Assembly: GCA_050180235.1 (NCBI GenBank)
Contig: JBFXEJ010000003.1
Coordinates: 1-64,000 of the forward strand
Reading direction: 5' to 3'
DNA length: 64,000 nt
DNA from: JAABRU01 sp050180235
GTDB taxonomy: Bacteria; Desulfobacterota; Desulfobacteria; Desulfobacterales; Desulfococcaceae
Shown: positions 23,999 to 33,355 of the stretch, piece after piece
Numbering within the stretch: the first letter of the stretch is position 1
Layout of the letters: the number at the start of each line of letters is the position of its first letter
Made by a program: the position numbers and the translations under genes
The notes under the pieces: model-generated
The model's database searches: none
What the model saw: the letters and a program-made list of their open reading frames with translations, nothing else
Told to the model about the DNA's origin: nothing

Positions 23999-26152
23999 AT
24001 GATTCGCATCAACGAAATTATTGACAAAGTGCTGGAAAACAATCCGGAAGCGGATGTAAATATTATTGACCGCGCGTATGTTTTCTCTGCCAAGGTTCAT
24101 GAGGGCCAGGTGCGCCTTTCCGGCGAACCATACCTTTCCCATCCTCTGGAAGTTGCCGGAATTCTTGCTGATATGAAGCTCGATCCCGTGAGCATCGCAT
24201 CCGGGCTTCTCCATGATGTGGTGGAGGATACCCATGCCACTGTGGAAGAAATTGAACAGATGTTCGGCCCTGAAGTGGCACGGATTGTTTCAGGTGTAAC
24301 CAAACTGAGCAAGCTGCAGGCCATGAGCGCGCAGGCAAGGCAGGCTGAAAGCATACGGAAGATGCTGCTGGCTATGGCTGATGATCTGCGGGTGATTCTT
24401 ATCAAACTAGCGGATCGGCTGCACAATATGCGAACCCTTCAGTATCACCGGAAAGAGGAAAAAAAGGTGAGAATATCCCAGGAAACTCTGGATATTTATG
24501 CGCCGCTGGCTTCCCGGCTGGGAATCTACTGGATCAAGCGGGAACTGGAGGACACATCCTTCAAATATGTTTATCCGGAAGAATATGCGAAAATTTACAG
24601 TCAGGTAAGCAAGGACAGGGCAGATCGCGAAAGTTTTATTGAACAGGTCAAAAATATGATCCGCATGGAAATGGATGGGGCGGGCCTGAAATGCGAAGTG
24701 CTGGGGCGTTACAAACATTTTTACAGCATTTACCAGAAAATGCTTTCCCAGAATCTGGATTTTGACAACGTATATGATGTCATGGCCTTCCGGGTTATTC
24801 TGGACTCCAAACCCCAGTGTTATGAGGCTCTGGGAATTCTTCACACCAGGTGGAAACCTGTTGACAACAAATTCAAGGATTATATCGGCCGTCCCAAACC
24901 CAATATGTACCAGTCACTTCATACAACAGTCATCGGCCCTTATGGCGAAAGGGTGGAAATCCAGATCCGGACCCGTGAAATGGATCATGTGGCAAATTCC
25001 GGCATTGCAGCACACTGGGGATACAAAGAGGGAAAAGAGCTTGATGAGAATGTGAGCCGGAAATTTGCATGGATTCAGAACATGGTGGAAAATCAGGCCA
25101 ATATCAAGGATCCTGAGGAATTTCTGGAAAGTGTCCGGATTGATCTTTTTCCGGACGAGGTCTATGTCTTTACACCCCAGGGGGAAATCATGTCTCTGAC
25201 CAAAGGAGCTACCCCTGTGGATTTTGCCTATCTGATTCACACGGAAGTGGGCAACCAGTGCGTGGGGGCAAAAGTCGATGGACGCATGGTTCCCCTGCGC
25301 TATGAACTGAAAACCGGGGACAGGGTGGAAGTCGTCACATCCGCGGGTCATACGCCCAGCAAAGACTGGCTCAGTTTTGTCAAAACCGTGAAAGCCCGCT
25401 CCCGGATACGGCAGTGGATCAGAACCCAGGAAAAGGAACGGAGCATCACTCTTGGACGGGAGATGTGTGAAAAGGCTTTCCGCAAGTACAAACTCAATTA
25501 CAATGACTGGATAAAATCCGGGGATTCGGAAAAAATCATATCGGATTTCAATTTCAAAACCCTTGAGGATCTGATTGCCAATGTGGGATACGGCAAAGTG
25601 ACACCCCTTCAGATTATCCGGAAAATTATACCCAAAAGCGAAAGCGAAGACAAGGATCGGGACACGATTTTCAACCGGATCGTGGCGCGGGTGCGGAGAA
25701 AGAAATCCGTATCAGGTGTGAGCGTGAAGGGAATTGATGATATTCTCGTGAGATTCGGGAAATGCTGCCAGCCGGTTCCCGGAGATGCGATCATCGGTTT
25801 TATCACGCGGGGCCGGGGTGTCACCGTGCATCGCTGCAACTGTCTTTATGCCCTGAAACTGAGTCCGGAGCGGCAGATCGAGGTGGAATGGAGCGATGAA
25901 ATCACAGAAACCTACCCTGTCCGTATTCATATTCAGTCCTATGACCGGGTCGGGCTGCTGGCTGATCTGGCTTCCAATATCAGCAAAAGCGGGGCCAATA
26001 TTATCAATGTTCATTCCGAGAGCAAAGAGGATAACACAGTGGAGAGCATTTTTACACTGGCCGTCAGGGATACCACGCATCTTAACAGGGTACTGACGGC
26101 CATTAAAAAAGTGCGCCAGATTAACAGGGTAATCCGGCTAGATGCTTCTTAG
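23999..26152 (+). CDS. spoT: Bifunctional (p)ppGpp synthetase/hydrolase
   Basis: 717 residues, full-length RSH. Hydrolase HD domain ~25-155 with HDVVEDT (H72, D73) intact; synthetase ~240-350 with KFKDYIGRPKPNMYQSLHT, where the basic KFKD in place of the acidic RelA version suggests a bifunctional enzyme; TGS ~385-450 (VYVFTPQGEIMSLTKGATPV); C-terminal zinc-finger region with CCQPVPGD and an ACT domain (VGLLADLASNISKSGANI). It makes and degrades ppGpp in response to starvation. It ends convergently on rpmB with overlapping stop codons. Confidence 0.95.
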   Translation: MIRINEIIDKVLENNPEADVNIIDRAYVFSAKVHEGQVRLSGEPYLSHPLEVAGILADMKLDPVSIASGLLHDVVEDTHATVEEIEQMFGPEVARIVSGVTKLSKLQAMSAQARQAESIRKMLLAMADDLRVILIKLADRLHNMRTLQYHRKEEKKVRISQETLDIYAPLASRLGIYWIKRELEDTSFKYVYPEEYAKIYSQVSKDRADRESFIEQVKNMIRMEMDGAGLKCEVLGRYKHFYSIYQKMLSQNLDFDNVYDVMAFRVILDSKPQCYEALGILHTRWKPVDNKFKDYIGRPKPNMYQSLHTTVIGPYGERVEIQIRTREMDHVANSGIAAHWGYKEGKELDENVSRKFAWIQNMVENQANIKDPEEFLESVRIDLFPDEVYVFTPQGEIMSLTKGATPVDFAYLIHTEVGNQCVGAKVDGRMVPLRYELKTGDRVEVVTSAGHTPSKDWLSFVKTVKARSRIRQWIRTQEKERSITLGREMCEKAFRKYKLNYNDWIKSGDSEKIISDFNFKTLEDLIANVGYGKVTPLQIIRKIIPKSESEDKDRDTIFNRIVARVRRKKSVSGVSVKGIDDILVRFGKCCQPVPGDAIIGFITRGRGVTVHRCNCLYALKLSPERQIEVEWSDEITETYPVRIHIQSYDRVGLLADLASNISKSGANIINVHSESKEDNTVESIFTLAVRDTTHLNRVLTAIKKVRQINRVIRLDAS

Positions 26153-26340
26153 GCGGCCTTGATCACCAGACCTTTTTTGATGCATCTGGTGCAGGCCATT
26201 ACTTTCTGCACCCTGCCGTTGCGAACCGCACGCACCCTCTGCAGATTGGGATTGAAACGGCGTTTGGTGACATTATGGGCATGGCTCACATGGCAGCCGA
26301 CCATAGGTTTTTTTCCGCAGAATGCACACATTCTGGACAT
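26149..26340 (-). CDS. rpmB: 50S ribosomal protein L28
   Basis: 63 residues. MSRMCAFCGKKPMVGCHVSH with CxxC, then ACTRCIKKG near the end: the zinc-binding (C+) form of L28. RRFNPNLQRVRA is the family rRNA-binding core. The stop overlaps the spoT stop on the opposite strand (26149-26152). An in-frame extension to 26619 would overlap bamD and is rejected. Ribosome site AAAGGAGAATCAA. Confidence 0.95.
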   Translation of the reverse strand: MSRMCAFCGKKPMVGCHVSHAHNVTKRRFNPNLQRVRAVRNGRVQKVMACTRCIKKGLVIKAA

Positions 26341-26437
26341 GATTTGATTCTCCTTTGCAGTATTTTTTGTATTGCATATTCCGACAAACTGCTGATGATA
26401 CACCATCGGCCCTGATATGTAAAGAAAATTTTCCGGA

Positions 26438-27097
26438 CTATTTCTTTTTATCCTTATCCTTCCGCAGCAGTTCCTCACACAGACCAATATAATGAAGGGC
26501 CTTCTGGTGAATGCCAACATCCGGATAATCGGAAAGTACGGTTCTGAAACGTTTGACAGCAGGTTCGTACTGTTTGTTTTTGTAGTAAAAAAGTCCCACA
26601 TAAAATTCATGTCCTGCAAGGCTTTTCTGACAATCCCTGATGTTTGTCAGGGCTTTGGCCGCATAGGGATCATCCGGATACTGTTTCACCAGACGGTTAT
26701 AGGTTTCCAGGGCTTTTCTGACAACGCCCTGATCCCTGTCTGTGGAATCCATCTGTTCAAAATAACAGTTTCCCGTCTGAAATATCACATAGGGCACGGC
26801 CTCATTGCGGGGATGAAGACTTTCAAATTCCTCATATGCAGATACGGCTTCTTCATATTCTTCCAGATGATAGTAAGAATCCGCTATCTTGAGTTCGGCA
26901 AGGATGGCATATTTGCTGAAGGGATACCAGTCTCTGAGTTTCTCAAATGAGGCAATGGCCTTCCGGTAATCACGGCCTTCAAATGCCTCCATCCCCTCGC
27001 TGACCAGTTCATGGGATGGTTTGTCTTCGGCTGTCCTAAACCATGCGCAGCCGGAAAATATGAACAGTAATAAAGAAAAAAGAATGATTTTTTTCAT
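26438..27097 (-). CDS. bamD: Outer-membrane assembly lipoprotein BamD
   Basis: 219 residues from ATG at 27097. A lipoprotein signal peptide (MKKIILFSLLLFIFSGC) has the lipobox Cys at 17. TPR-type helical repeats follow: ELVSEGMEAFEGRDYRKAIA, FEKLRDWYPFSKYAILAELK, DSYYHLEEYEEAVSAYEEF. This is the YfiO/BamD family, which with BamA folds outer-membrane beta-barrels. The C-terminus is highly basic (LLRKDKDKKK). No other bam gene is adjacent. A Gram-negative envelope is implied. Confidence 0.9.
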   Translation of the reverse strand: MKKIILFSLLLFIFSGCAWFRTAEDKPSHELVSEGMEAFEGRDYRKAIASFEKLRDWYPFSKYAILAELKIADSYYHLEEYEEAVSAYEEFESLHPRNEAVPYVIFQTGNCYFEQMDSTDRDQGVVRKALETYNRLVKQYPDDPYAAKALTNIRDCQKSLAGHEFYVGLFYYKNKQYEPAVKRFRTVLSDYPDVGIHQKALHYIGLCEELLRKDKDKKK

Positions 27098-27202
27098 TGG
27101 CAGATATTCGGGTGTTTGGCAGGGCAGCACCCCGCGGAAGTTGCAAAATCCGGATTCCGTTTTTGCGGCATATCCGGGGCATTTGTTGAAAATAAAAGCA
27201 TT

Positions 27203-27297
27203 CGGGCATCTTTCAGCACAATGGCTTCGCTTTTCAGTGTTTCATTTCCTGAAACCTGATTTGACAGATGCCTGATCTGGCAGATGAAAGATGCCCG
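27203..27297. repeat. 13-bp inverted repeat 3' of trxB
   Basis: CGGGCATCTTTCA at 27203-27215 and its exact complement at 27285-27297, 70 bp apart, ending at the trxB stop. It may fold as a long-loop hairpin downstream of trxB. No T tract. Confidence 0.5.
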
Positions 27298-27302
27298 GAA
27301 TG

Positions 27303-28226
27303 TTACAGGTTTTCAATATAATGTTCGGCAGAGGCCACTGCAATGGCTGCATCTCCCACGGCAGTTGCAATCTGACGCAGGGGTGTGTTTCTCACATCCC
27401 CCACAGCAAACACTCCCGGGACGGATGTTTCCATCCGTGCATCGGCAAGGATAAAACCGTGTTCATCCCTTTTCAGAGTGTCCCCGGCAAATCCGGCATT
27501 GGGAACAGTGCCGATCCACACAAACATGGTATCAACTTTCAGGGATTTTGTTTCACCGCTTTTCACATTCCGGGTGTGAATGCCTTCCACATGGGTCAGC
27601 CCGCTGACACCCGTGACCACTGTGTCCCAGAGAACCTCTATCTTTTCATTGGACAGGGCGCGCTCCTGCAGAATTTTTTCCGCGCGGAACTGATCCCTGC
27701 GGTGAATCAGGTATATCTTTTTCGCAAACTTGCTGAGAAAAACACTTTCCTGAACTGCGGTGTCCCCCCCGCCCACGGCAGCCACCACACGGTCTTTGCA
27801 GAAAGGCCCGTCACAGGTGGCACAGGAGGATATGCCTTTGCCGAAAAACCTGTCCTCGCCCGGAATGCCCAGACGTTTGGGGGAGGCGCCCGTGGCTATA
27901 ATAATGGAACGCGCAGTAACTGTTTTTTCGCTGAGCCGGATTTTTCTGACCGGCCCGGACAGATCAAGCGAGAGAGCCTCATCACTTTCGATCCGGAGAC
28001 CGAAATGCCGGGCCTGTTCGCCCATCTCCCGTGACAAATCAGCTCCGCTGATGCCTTTGGGAAATCCCGGATAGTTTTCCACCCAGTCCGTTGTCAGCAC
28101 CTGCCCGCCCGGAGAGAGTTTTTCAAAAAGAACCACATTCATACGGGCACGGGCCGCGTAAAGTCCGGCAGTCAGTCCGGCCGGTCCCCCGCCCACAATC
28201 ACCAGATCAAAATCTGTTTCTGCCAT
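27303..28226 (-). CDS. trxB: Thioredoxin-disulfide reductase
   Basis: 307 residues, normal length. An NADPH-dependent FAD enzyme that reduces TrxA. FAD site GGGPAGLTAGLYAARA at 11-26; redox CATC in SSCATCDGPF; NADPH site VGGGDTAVQES; C-terminal FAVGDVRN and QIATAVGDAAIA. 23 bp downstream of trxA, so the two are almost certainly co-transcribed. Confidence 0.95.
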   Translation of the reverse strand: MAETDFDLVIVGGGPAGLTAGLYAARARMNVVLFEKLSPGGQVLTTDWVENYPGFPKGISGADLSREMGEQARHFGLRIESDEALSLDLSGPVRKIRLSEKTVTARSIIIATGASPKRLGIPGEDRFFGKGISSCATCDGPFCKDRVVAAVGGGDTAVQESVFLSKFAKKIYLIHRRDQFRAEKILQERALSNEKIEVLWDTVVTGVSGLTHVEGIHTRNVKSGETKSLKVDTMFVWIGTVPNAGFAGDTLKRDEHGFILADARMETSVPGVFAVGDVRNTPLRQIATAVGDAAIAVASAEHYIENL

Positions 28227-28249
28227 TATACGCTTCCTTAAAGATATCT

Positions 28250-28576
<327 letters not shown>

Positions 28577-28755
28577 AGAATTTTGTCCTTTCTTCGTTAA
28601 AAATTAAAATACAGGCTTTCGGAAAAATATTCCGGCTGCGGTTTCTGGCGGCAGGGACAGAGTTGCATCCCTGCATTTTTTCAAGCAACTGTAATTATAA
28701 ATTGTTTATCACAGGGCATTCCGAAATTTTTTTCTGAAGGCCTGCAAAATAATGA

Positions 28756-28784
28756 ATTATAGTATTCATAAAGCGTGTTGTCAA
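28756..28784 (-). promoter_or_regulatory. Consensus sigma-70 promoter for trxA-trxB
   Basis: Minus strand TTGACA (28784-28779), a 17-bp spacer, TATAAT (28761-28756): six of six at both boxes. The inferred leader is about 170 nt, with a GCAGGGA/TCCCTGC hairpin near 28650-28675. Confidence 0.8.
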
Positions 28785-28791
28785 CCTTCAT

Positions 28792-28928
28792 CACCGGTAA
28801 CCGGCAATTCTGATTTTGGAAAAAACTGATACCGGAATTTTTTTCAGTCATTTTGGCAAACGCAAAATCAATGCCTTATGATTTTATCAAAAGCATTTTA
28901 CTGCCAAAATCAGAATTGCTGGCCGGTG
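28792..28928. repeat. Inverted-repeat element between trxA promoter and the cNMP-binding gene
   Basis: Left arm 28792-28819 (CACCGGTAACCGGCAATTCT then GATTTTGG) is matched by right arm 28904-28928 (CCAAAATCAGAATTGCTGGC then CGGTG) apart from a 3-base insertion and one or two mismatches. About 85 bp lie between. It ends 8 bp before the stop of the next gene and may serve as its terminator. Confidence 0.65.
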
Positions 28929-28936
28929 ACAGCGCA

Positions 28937-29962
28937 TCAGGAATCATTTTTGCTTCCCTCCATGAGCAGTTTCATAAAATTTCCGATGGGATGCTGACGG
29001 TTTTCCTCAGGTGGCAGTTCAGGATTGAATTTGAAACGCCCCTCCCCGGCCTTCAGAATTTCCAGAAAAGCCTCCCTGTCCTCTTTTTCCCCGTACTTGG
29101 CACGGATCAGTTCGCCCTGCCGGAAGGTGGCCGCAGCCAGACCCCCGGGCAGTTTCAGAATCAGCACTCCGGTTTTCTGATTGATATGAAGGGTCTGGAA
29201 TACTTCAGACGGCGGAATTTCACTGAGATTTCCGGTAATGCCGGAGGCAAACTCACGGGAGCGGATTACGTTTGCATTCGCGATGCGCCGGGCCAGCATC
29301 CGGGTGATAAAAATCTGAATGGATGAGGAGCGGCTGAGTATTTCCCGGAAATATTTTCCGTTCAGATACAGCAGAGTCAGCGGGCTGATGGCCCTGACCG
29401 TGGCATTGACCGGATCACCGCTGAGCAGACTCATTTCCCCGAAAACCTCTCCCTTGCCCAGAACCGCTATGCGTATGCCGTCATCTGCCAGCACCTCTAC
29501 TTTTCCGGATGCAATGATATACAGATTTTTCCCCGGCTCCCCCTTACGGAGGATAATATCCCCGGCAGAAAATTCAACAGTTTTGAGCATGGAAACAAGC
29601 TGACGGATACCTTCCTCGTCAAAGGTCTGGAAAAAGGAATAATTGCTCAGAGAACTGGCAATGGCATACACCTCATCTTTGTCCTTTTCATCATTTTTCC
29701 ACCCCGCAGCATCTTCATCCTTATTATATTCCAGCCGGACGATTCCGGTGCATCCGCTGCAGTCAAACACATATCTGGAATCATTCTCCACGCATTCGTA
29801 CTTGATCAGCACTTCGGTAATGTCTCTGACCAGAATCAGACAGGCTGCTTTTCCATAAGGGGAAAGCAGACTCTGGCCTGAGAGCTTGAATTCATCTCCC
29901 ACTTTGTAAAGGGGACATTCATCTGTGCCGATAACCCTTATAAACACCTTTGGAAATCCCAT
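28937..29962 (-). CDS. Cyclic-nucleotide-binding protein with DUF4388 domain
   Basis: 341 residues, soluble. Residues 1-80 (KVFIRVIGTDECPLYKVGDE, FDCSGCTGIV) resemble the small TIGR04076-type domain. Residues ~95-215 are a cNMP-binding domain (FSAGDIILRKGEPGKNLYII, GEVFGEMSLLSGDPVNATVR). Residues ~230-330 match DUF4388/PatA-N-like (GNLSEIPPSEVFQTLHINQKTG), frequent in delta-proteobacterial regulators. It has no DNA-binding helix-turn-helix. Probably a cyclic-nucleotide sensor signalling to another protein. Ribosome site GGAG at good spacing. Confidence 0.82.
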   Translation of the reverse strand: MGFPKVFIRVIGTDECPLYKVGDEFKLSGQSLLSPYGKAACLILVRDITEVLIKYECVENDSRYVFDCSGCTGIVRLEYNKDEDAAGWKNDEKDKDEVYAIASSLSNYSFFQTFDEEGIRQLVSMLKTVEFSAGDIILRKGEPGKNLYIIASGKVEVLADDGIRIAVLGKGEVFGEMSLLSGDPVNATVRAISPLTLLYLNGKYFREILSRSSSIQIFITRMLARRIANANVIRSREFASGITGNLSEIPPSEVFQTLHINQKTGVLILKLPGGLAAATFRQGELIRAKYGEKEDREAFLEILKAGEGRFKFNPELPPEENRQHPIGNFMKLLMEGSKNDS

Positions 29963-30013
29963 TGATTCTCCTGTGAATGCAGTATACTGAAAAATTGAAA
30001 CCGGATTCGGTTT

Positions 30014-30490
30014 TCAGTCAGGTTTTATATTTTCATCAGCAGCCGTGAGGCAGATGATGAAACATGTGCCTTTCCCCGGTTTGCTCTGACAGGTGATGCG
30101 TCCGCTGTACTGCTGAAAAATGCCGAAGACTGTAGACAGTTTCAGTCCGGTTCCCCTGCCGAATTTCCTGGTCGTGTAAAAAGGATCAAAAATATATGCC
30201 ATTGTTTCCCTCTCCATGCCGGAGCCCGTATCCTTTATCCGGAGCATGACAAACTTTCCTTTCCGGAAACCGCATATCCCCGGGTCAGGAATTTCATCCG
30301 GTGAAAGATTCCCGGTTTCAAAGGCAGATATCCCACCGCGGGGCATGGCATTCCGTGCATTGACATCCAGATTCACCGGCACCTGATCCATATGAAAAGA
30401 GTCAGTCTTTATTATATGCAGATTTTCATCAAGATTCAACTGAATTTCAACGGATTTGGAAAGAGAGTTTTCATGTCTTATGCTGATTTT
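30014..30490 (-). pseudogene. Histidine-kinase ATPase-domain remnant
   Basis: About 140-155 codons cover only the C-terminal HATPase part of a PAS-type sensor kinase: N-box-like DVNARNAMPRGG, G1 DTGSGMERET, F-box DPFYTTRK, G2 GRGTGLKLSTVFGI. The phosphorylatable His/dimerisation and sensor regions are missing: the frame closes at a TGA upstream of about 30490. No proper start or ribosome site. Degenerate motifs (NLDVNARNA, GTGLKLST) agree with decay. Confidence 0.7.
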
Positions 30491-30590
30491 ACAATATAAT
30501 CAACTGTTTTAAGCAGAATATTTTCTGCCTTTTCTGTTTCGGCACATTGGGAACCTTATTTTCCGGAATACAGCCTAATCATTTCCTTCC

Positions 30591-32753
30591 TTATGAAAAA
30601 CTTTCAACAAAACCTCCGATGATCTCATGCACTCTCCGGGATCCGGGGCCGGAAAGAATATTATGCCTTTCAAAGTTGAACAGGATATATTCTTTATCCT
30701 CGGAGCCAAGCATTTCATATATCCGCCCTGATTCTTCCGTGCTGGCAACCGGGTCCCTCCGGGAATGGAGCACCAGGGCAGGTACAGATATCTGCGGCAG
30801 CACAGGTTCCAAAGCCTCCATGAGCAGTTCCACCTCCCGTATGCCGTCCACCGGATTGCGGAGATAGCTGATGTTGGGATTTTCCGGTGCGTTCTCAATG
30901 AATTCCCTTTCATCTGCCCTTGCACCGCGGACTTTTTCCAGCACGAGTTTCCAAATATCCTTTGCCAGATTTTTTTTCAGATAAAGATCATGCAGTCTGC
31001 GGGGTGGGCATACGGCAAAAACACCTTCCGCTTTTCTGACCCTCTGCACCAGTTCCAGGGCCAGGGCGGCTCCTGTGGAAAAACCGCCCACAATCACTTT
31101 CCTGCACTGTGTCCGGATCAGTGCATAACCCAAATCCACGGACGCAATCCAGTCTTTGTATGTCCGGCCTGCCAGATCTTCAGGGCTTGTACCATGTCCC
31201 CTGAGACGGGGGACAAACAGGGGAATACCGCGCTGTCCAAGATATACGGCCAGATCAGCGACTTCCCGGGGAGCGGCCATGTACCCGTGAATCAGCAGCA
31301 CGCCGATATTGCTTTTTTTCCCTTTGATCAGAAAGGGCCTTCCCACATCCTTCGGCCTGGATTCATTTTCTGCGTAAAAACTGTCATAATCCTGCTCAAA
31401 TTCACGCAAAGCCCGTTCCAGAAGAACCTGCGCTGTTTTCCGCCGGATCACAAAAGAGGGTGTCCAGGCCAGACTCCGCAGTTTTCCCTGCAGCCGGGTC
31501 AGGGGTTCTGTCTCATTTATCATAACGGCCAGCGGATTTTCAATGCGTATCTGATGAAAAGGAAACACAGGGGAAAAGGCTGATTTCTGTTTTATCAGCA
31601 TGTTGTTTTCCTGTGTGACAATGCCTTTTTCCACAGCAAGGCTTATGAAATCCCTGAATTTGCTGTAACGGTCATCTGTGAGCAGTGCAATCTGGTCAGT
31701 GCGCAGACTGTCATGCAGGTATATCCCGCTTTCCCCCATATCTCCATTAACGGCCATAAACACCCGTCTGCAAAGATCATCAGCATCAGTTTTCCCGAAA
31801 GGCCCGTGTTTCAGAAGCAGGGCAAAAAGATGGTCATGGTTCACTGTGGTCATGCAGTAAATGGCCGACATATAGCGCTGCATAATTTCCCCGGCAGCCT
31901 TACGCATATGTTTTTCCGAGGACAGCCGATCATCAAAAGCGATTTTATGGTCTGCGCAGATATCCCGCCGGATCGCGGTATGTTCCATGAATTTTCTGAC
32001 ATGAATGGGAGGTCCGAAGCGGATGTCCACATCCACGCCTGACAGCAGCATGGTTCCCTCGGTCATGATTTCCTCACGCATCCTGCCGGTGACATTGTCC
32101 ATATACATATCCGCCATTTTGCTCAGAATATTTTCCCTGGCTCTCAGGGGGTAATAGGTGAGGTTCACGGGAACAATGCAGGTGTTTTTATCTGCAATGG
32201 CATCAATATCCTCAATCTGAAACAGTTGTTTCAGACGCCGGGCCTCTTCAGGAAAGGTACGGGCAGTCACGGCAAGACGCTGCCGGTAAAATTCCGTGCG
32301 GAGCGCCAGGGTGGCCACACCTGTGTGGGGGCGGTGGATTCCATTTTCAGAGGAAACCATAAACCGGCCTTTGTGAAACACTTTTTTGTTTTTGACCATA
32401 CGGCCTTCGGGAAAAATGATCCACGATGCCCTGCCGGTCAGCAGGCTTTTGACAATGAGCATATCCCGATCCGGATCCCGTGTGGACACAGCGCCCACCT
32501 GTTCCAGATATTTTTTCATCCCCCCCTGAAACAAAGAGTAATCAGCCAGAGACCAGACCGGCATCCGGTCTGTAAGTTCATAAATATACATGGGCAGGAT
32601 CAGGGTTTCTATCCGGGTAAAATGGTTTACCGCAAAGATCAGCGAACCTTTGGGAATATTCTCTGCCCCGTGAATCCGTACACGGGCTTTGGACATTCCG
32701 GAAAGGGCTTTTATCGCCAAGCCAGTGGTAAGATAGGCAAAACGGTTCATCAT
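30591..32753 (-). CDS. PlsC-type acyltransferase fused to an alpha/beta hydrolase
   Basis: 720 residues. N-terminal ~20-270: 1-acylglycerol-phosphate acyltransferase-like domain with NHFTRIETL (HX4E instead of the usual HX4D), FPEGRMVKN and a VPVNLTYYPL stretch. C-terminal ~480-720: alpha/beta hydrolase with LLIHGYMAAPREV, RLRGHGTSPEDL, nucleophile elbow GGFSTGAAL, Asp in LHSRRDPVAS and terminal His in ERHNIL. The hydrolase resembles monoacylglycerol lipase/carboxylesterase. Combined, it could remodel acyl chains of lipids. Start M1/M2 at 32753/32750, close to a simple-repeat array, without a clear ribosome site. Confidence 0.82.
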   Translation of the reverse strand: MMNRFAYLTTGLAIKALSGMSKARVRIHGAENIPKGSLIFAVNHFTRIETLILPMYIYELTDRMPVWSLADYSLFQGGMKKYLEQVGAVSTRDPDRDMLIVKSLLTGRASWIIFPEGRMVKNKKVFHKGRFMVSSENGIHRPHTGVATLALRTEFYRQRLAVTARTFPEEARRLKQLFQIEDIDAIADKNTCIVPVNLTYYPLRARENILSKMADMYMDNVTGRMREEIMTEGTMLLSGVDVDIRFGPPIHVRKFMEHTAIRRDICADHKIAFDDRLSSEKHMRKAAGEIMQRYMSAIYCMTTVNHDHLFALLLKHGPFGKTDADDLCRRVFMAVNGDMGESGIYLHDSLRTDQIALLTDDRYSKFRDFISLAVEKGIVTQENNMLIKQKSAFSPVFPFHQIRIENPLAVMINETEPLTRLQGKLRSLAWTPSFVIRRKTAQVLLERALREFEQDYDSFYAENESRPKDVGRPFLIKGKKSNIGVLLIHGYMAAPREVADLAVYLGQRGIPLFVPRLRGHGTSPEDLAGRTYKDWIASVDLGYALIRTQCRKVIVGGFSTGAALALELVQRVRKAEGVFAVCPPRRLHDLYLKKNLAKDIWKLVLEKVRGARADEREFIENAPENPNISYLRNPVDGIREVELLMEALEPVLPQISVPALVLHSRRDPVASTEESGRIYEMLGSEDKEYILFNFERHNILSGPGSRRVHEIIGGFVESFS

Positions 32754-32758
32754 CGTCT

Positions 32759-32854
32759 CGTCAGTTATCAGTGTTCAGTTATCAGTTGCCAGGTGCCAGG
32801 TGCCAGTTACCAGTATCAGTTGCCAGATGTCAGGTGTCAGTTGCCAGTTATCAG
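32759..32854. repeat. CAGTTATCAG/TGCCAGGTG simple-repeat array
   Basis: Irregular reiterations of TCAGTTATCAGT, GTTGCCAGGTG and CAGGTGTCAG directly before the acyltransferase start. Related arrays are at 33356-33470, 58269-58295 and 58455-58550, and a translated version sits in the synthase linker. Not a CRISPR: units are short, irregular and spacerless. Confidence 0.75.
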
Positions 32855-32973
32855 TTAGGTGATTTCCAAAAAAGAATATACCGCCAAAGTATCAAACAAA
32901 GTATCAAAAGCTTCCAGCTTTTGCCCTGTGCCTGTGAACTGAACCGGGATATTTATTTTCAGAAATAACCTTA
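32855..32973. repeat. Family II inverted-repeat element, copy 1
   Basis: 119 bp. Ends TTAGGTGATTTCC and the complement of TAAGGTTATTTCTG, flanked by TCAG on both sides. The interior has the palindrome AAAAGCTTCCAGCTTTT and a TATTTATTTTCAGAAAT end shared with copies at 38273-38378 and 63941-64000. Confidence 0.75.
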
Positions 32974-33092
32974 TCAGCTTACCTTACGCAGCCTTTCCAA
33001 AAATCAGGAAGTTATCTGCTTTCACCTTTATTCCGGCGAAAGCCGGAATCCAGTTTTTTTCAAATAGTTGCGGATACCGGCTTTCATCGGTA

Positions 33093-33337
33093 TAAGGTGA
33101 TTTCCATTAATGATTATACCAAATCGCCATTGAAAACATACAATAAAATCATATTTTTATGTTTAATTACAGTGGATTGATTTTTTTAAAAGCATATTTT
33201 CAACGGTGATTTGGTATTATACCGTTTTTCGTAGGGCGGGCACGGCTTTTTGTGCCCGCCGTCCTGCTGAAACGGCGGGCACAAAAAGCCGTGCCCACCC
33301 TGCAATGATGGTACATTTTTTCATGGAAATCGCCTAA
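33093..33337. repeat. Family I element, copy 2, interrupted by a family III element
   Basis: Reverse orientation to copies 1 and 3: TAAGGTGATTTCCAT at 33093, AAATCGCCTAA at the right end. It is split at 33117-33216 by a family III element; removing that insert and one TTA restores the uninterrupted family I sequence. GTA flanks both ends (33090-33092 and 33338-33340). Confidence 0.85.
33117..33216. repeat. Family III element nested in family I
   Basis: 100 bp. Ends TACCAAATCGCCATTGAAAA and the complement of TACCAAATCACCGTTGAAAA, with target duplication TTA at 33114-33116 and 33217-33219. The host sequence is known from the other family I copies, which verifies the 3-bp duplication. Confidence 0.85.
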
Positions 33338-33355
33338 GTATAGTGCGTAAGGTGA

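Noticed and set aside
23800..24024. 74-codon frame between the YidB-like gene and spoT, and a 46-codon alternative frame
   Set aside because: Lysine/glutamate-rich, no conserved pattern, and the longer one runs into the spoT start.
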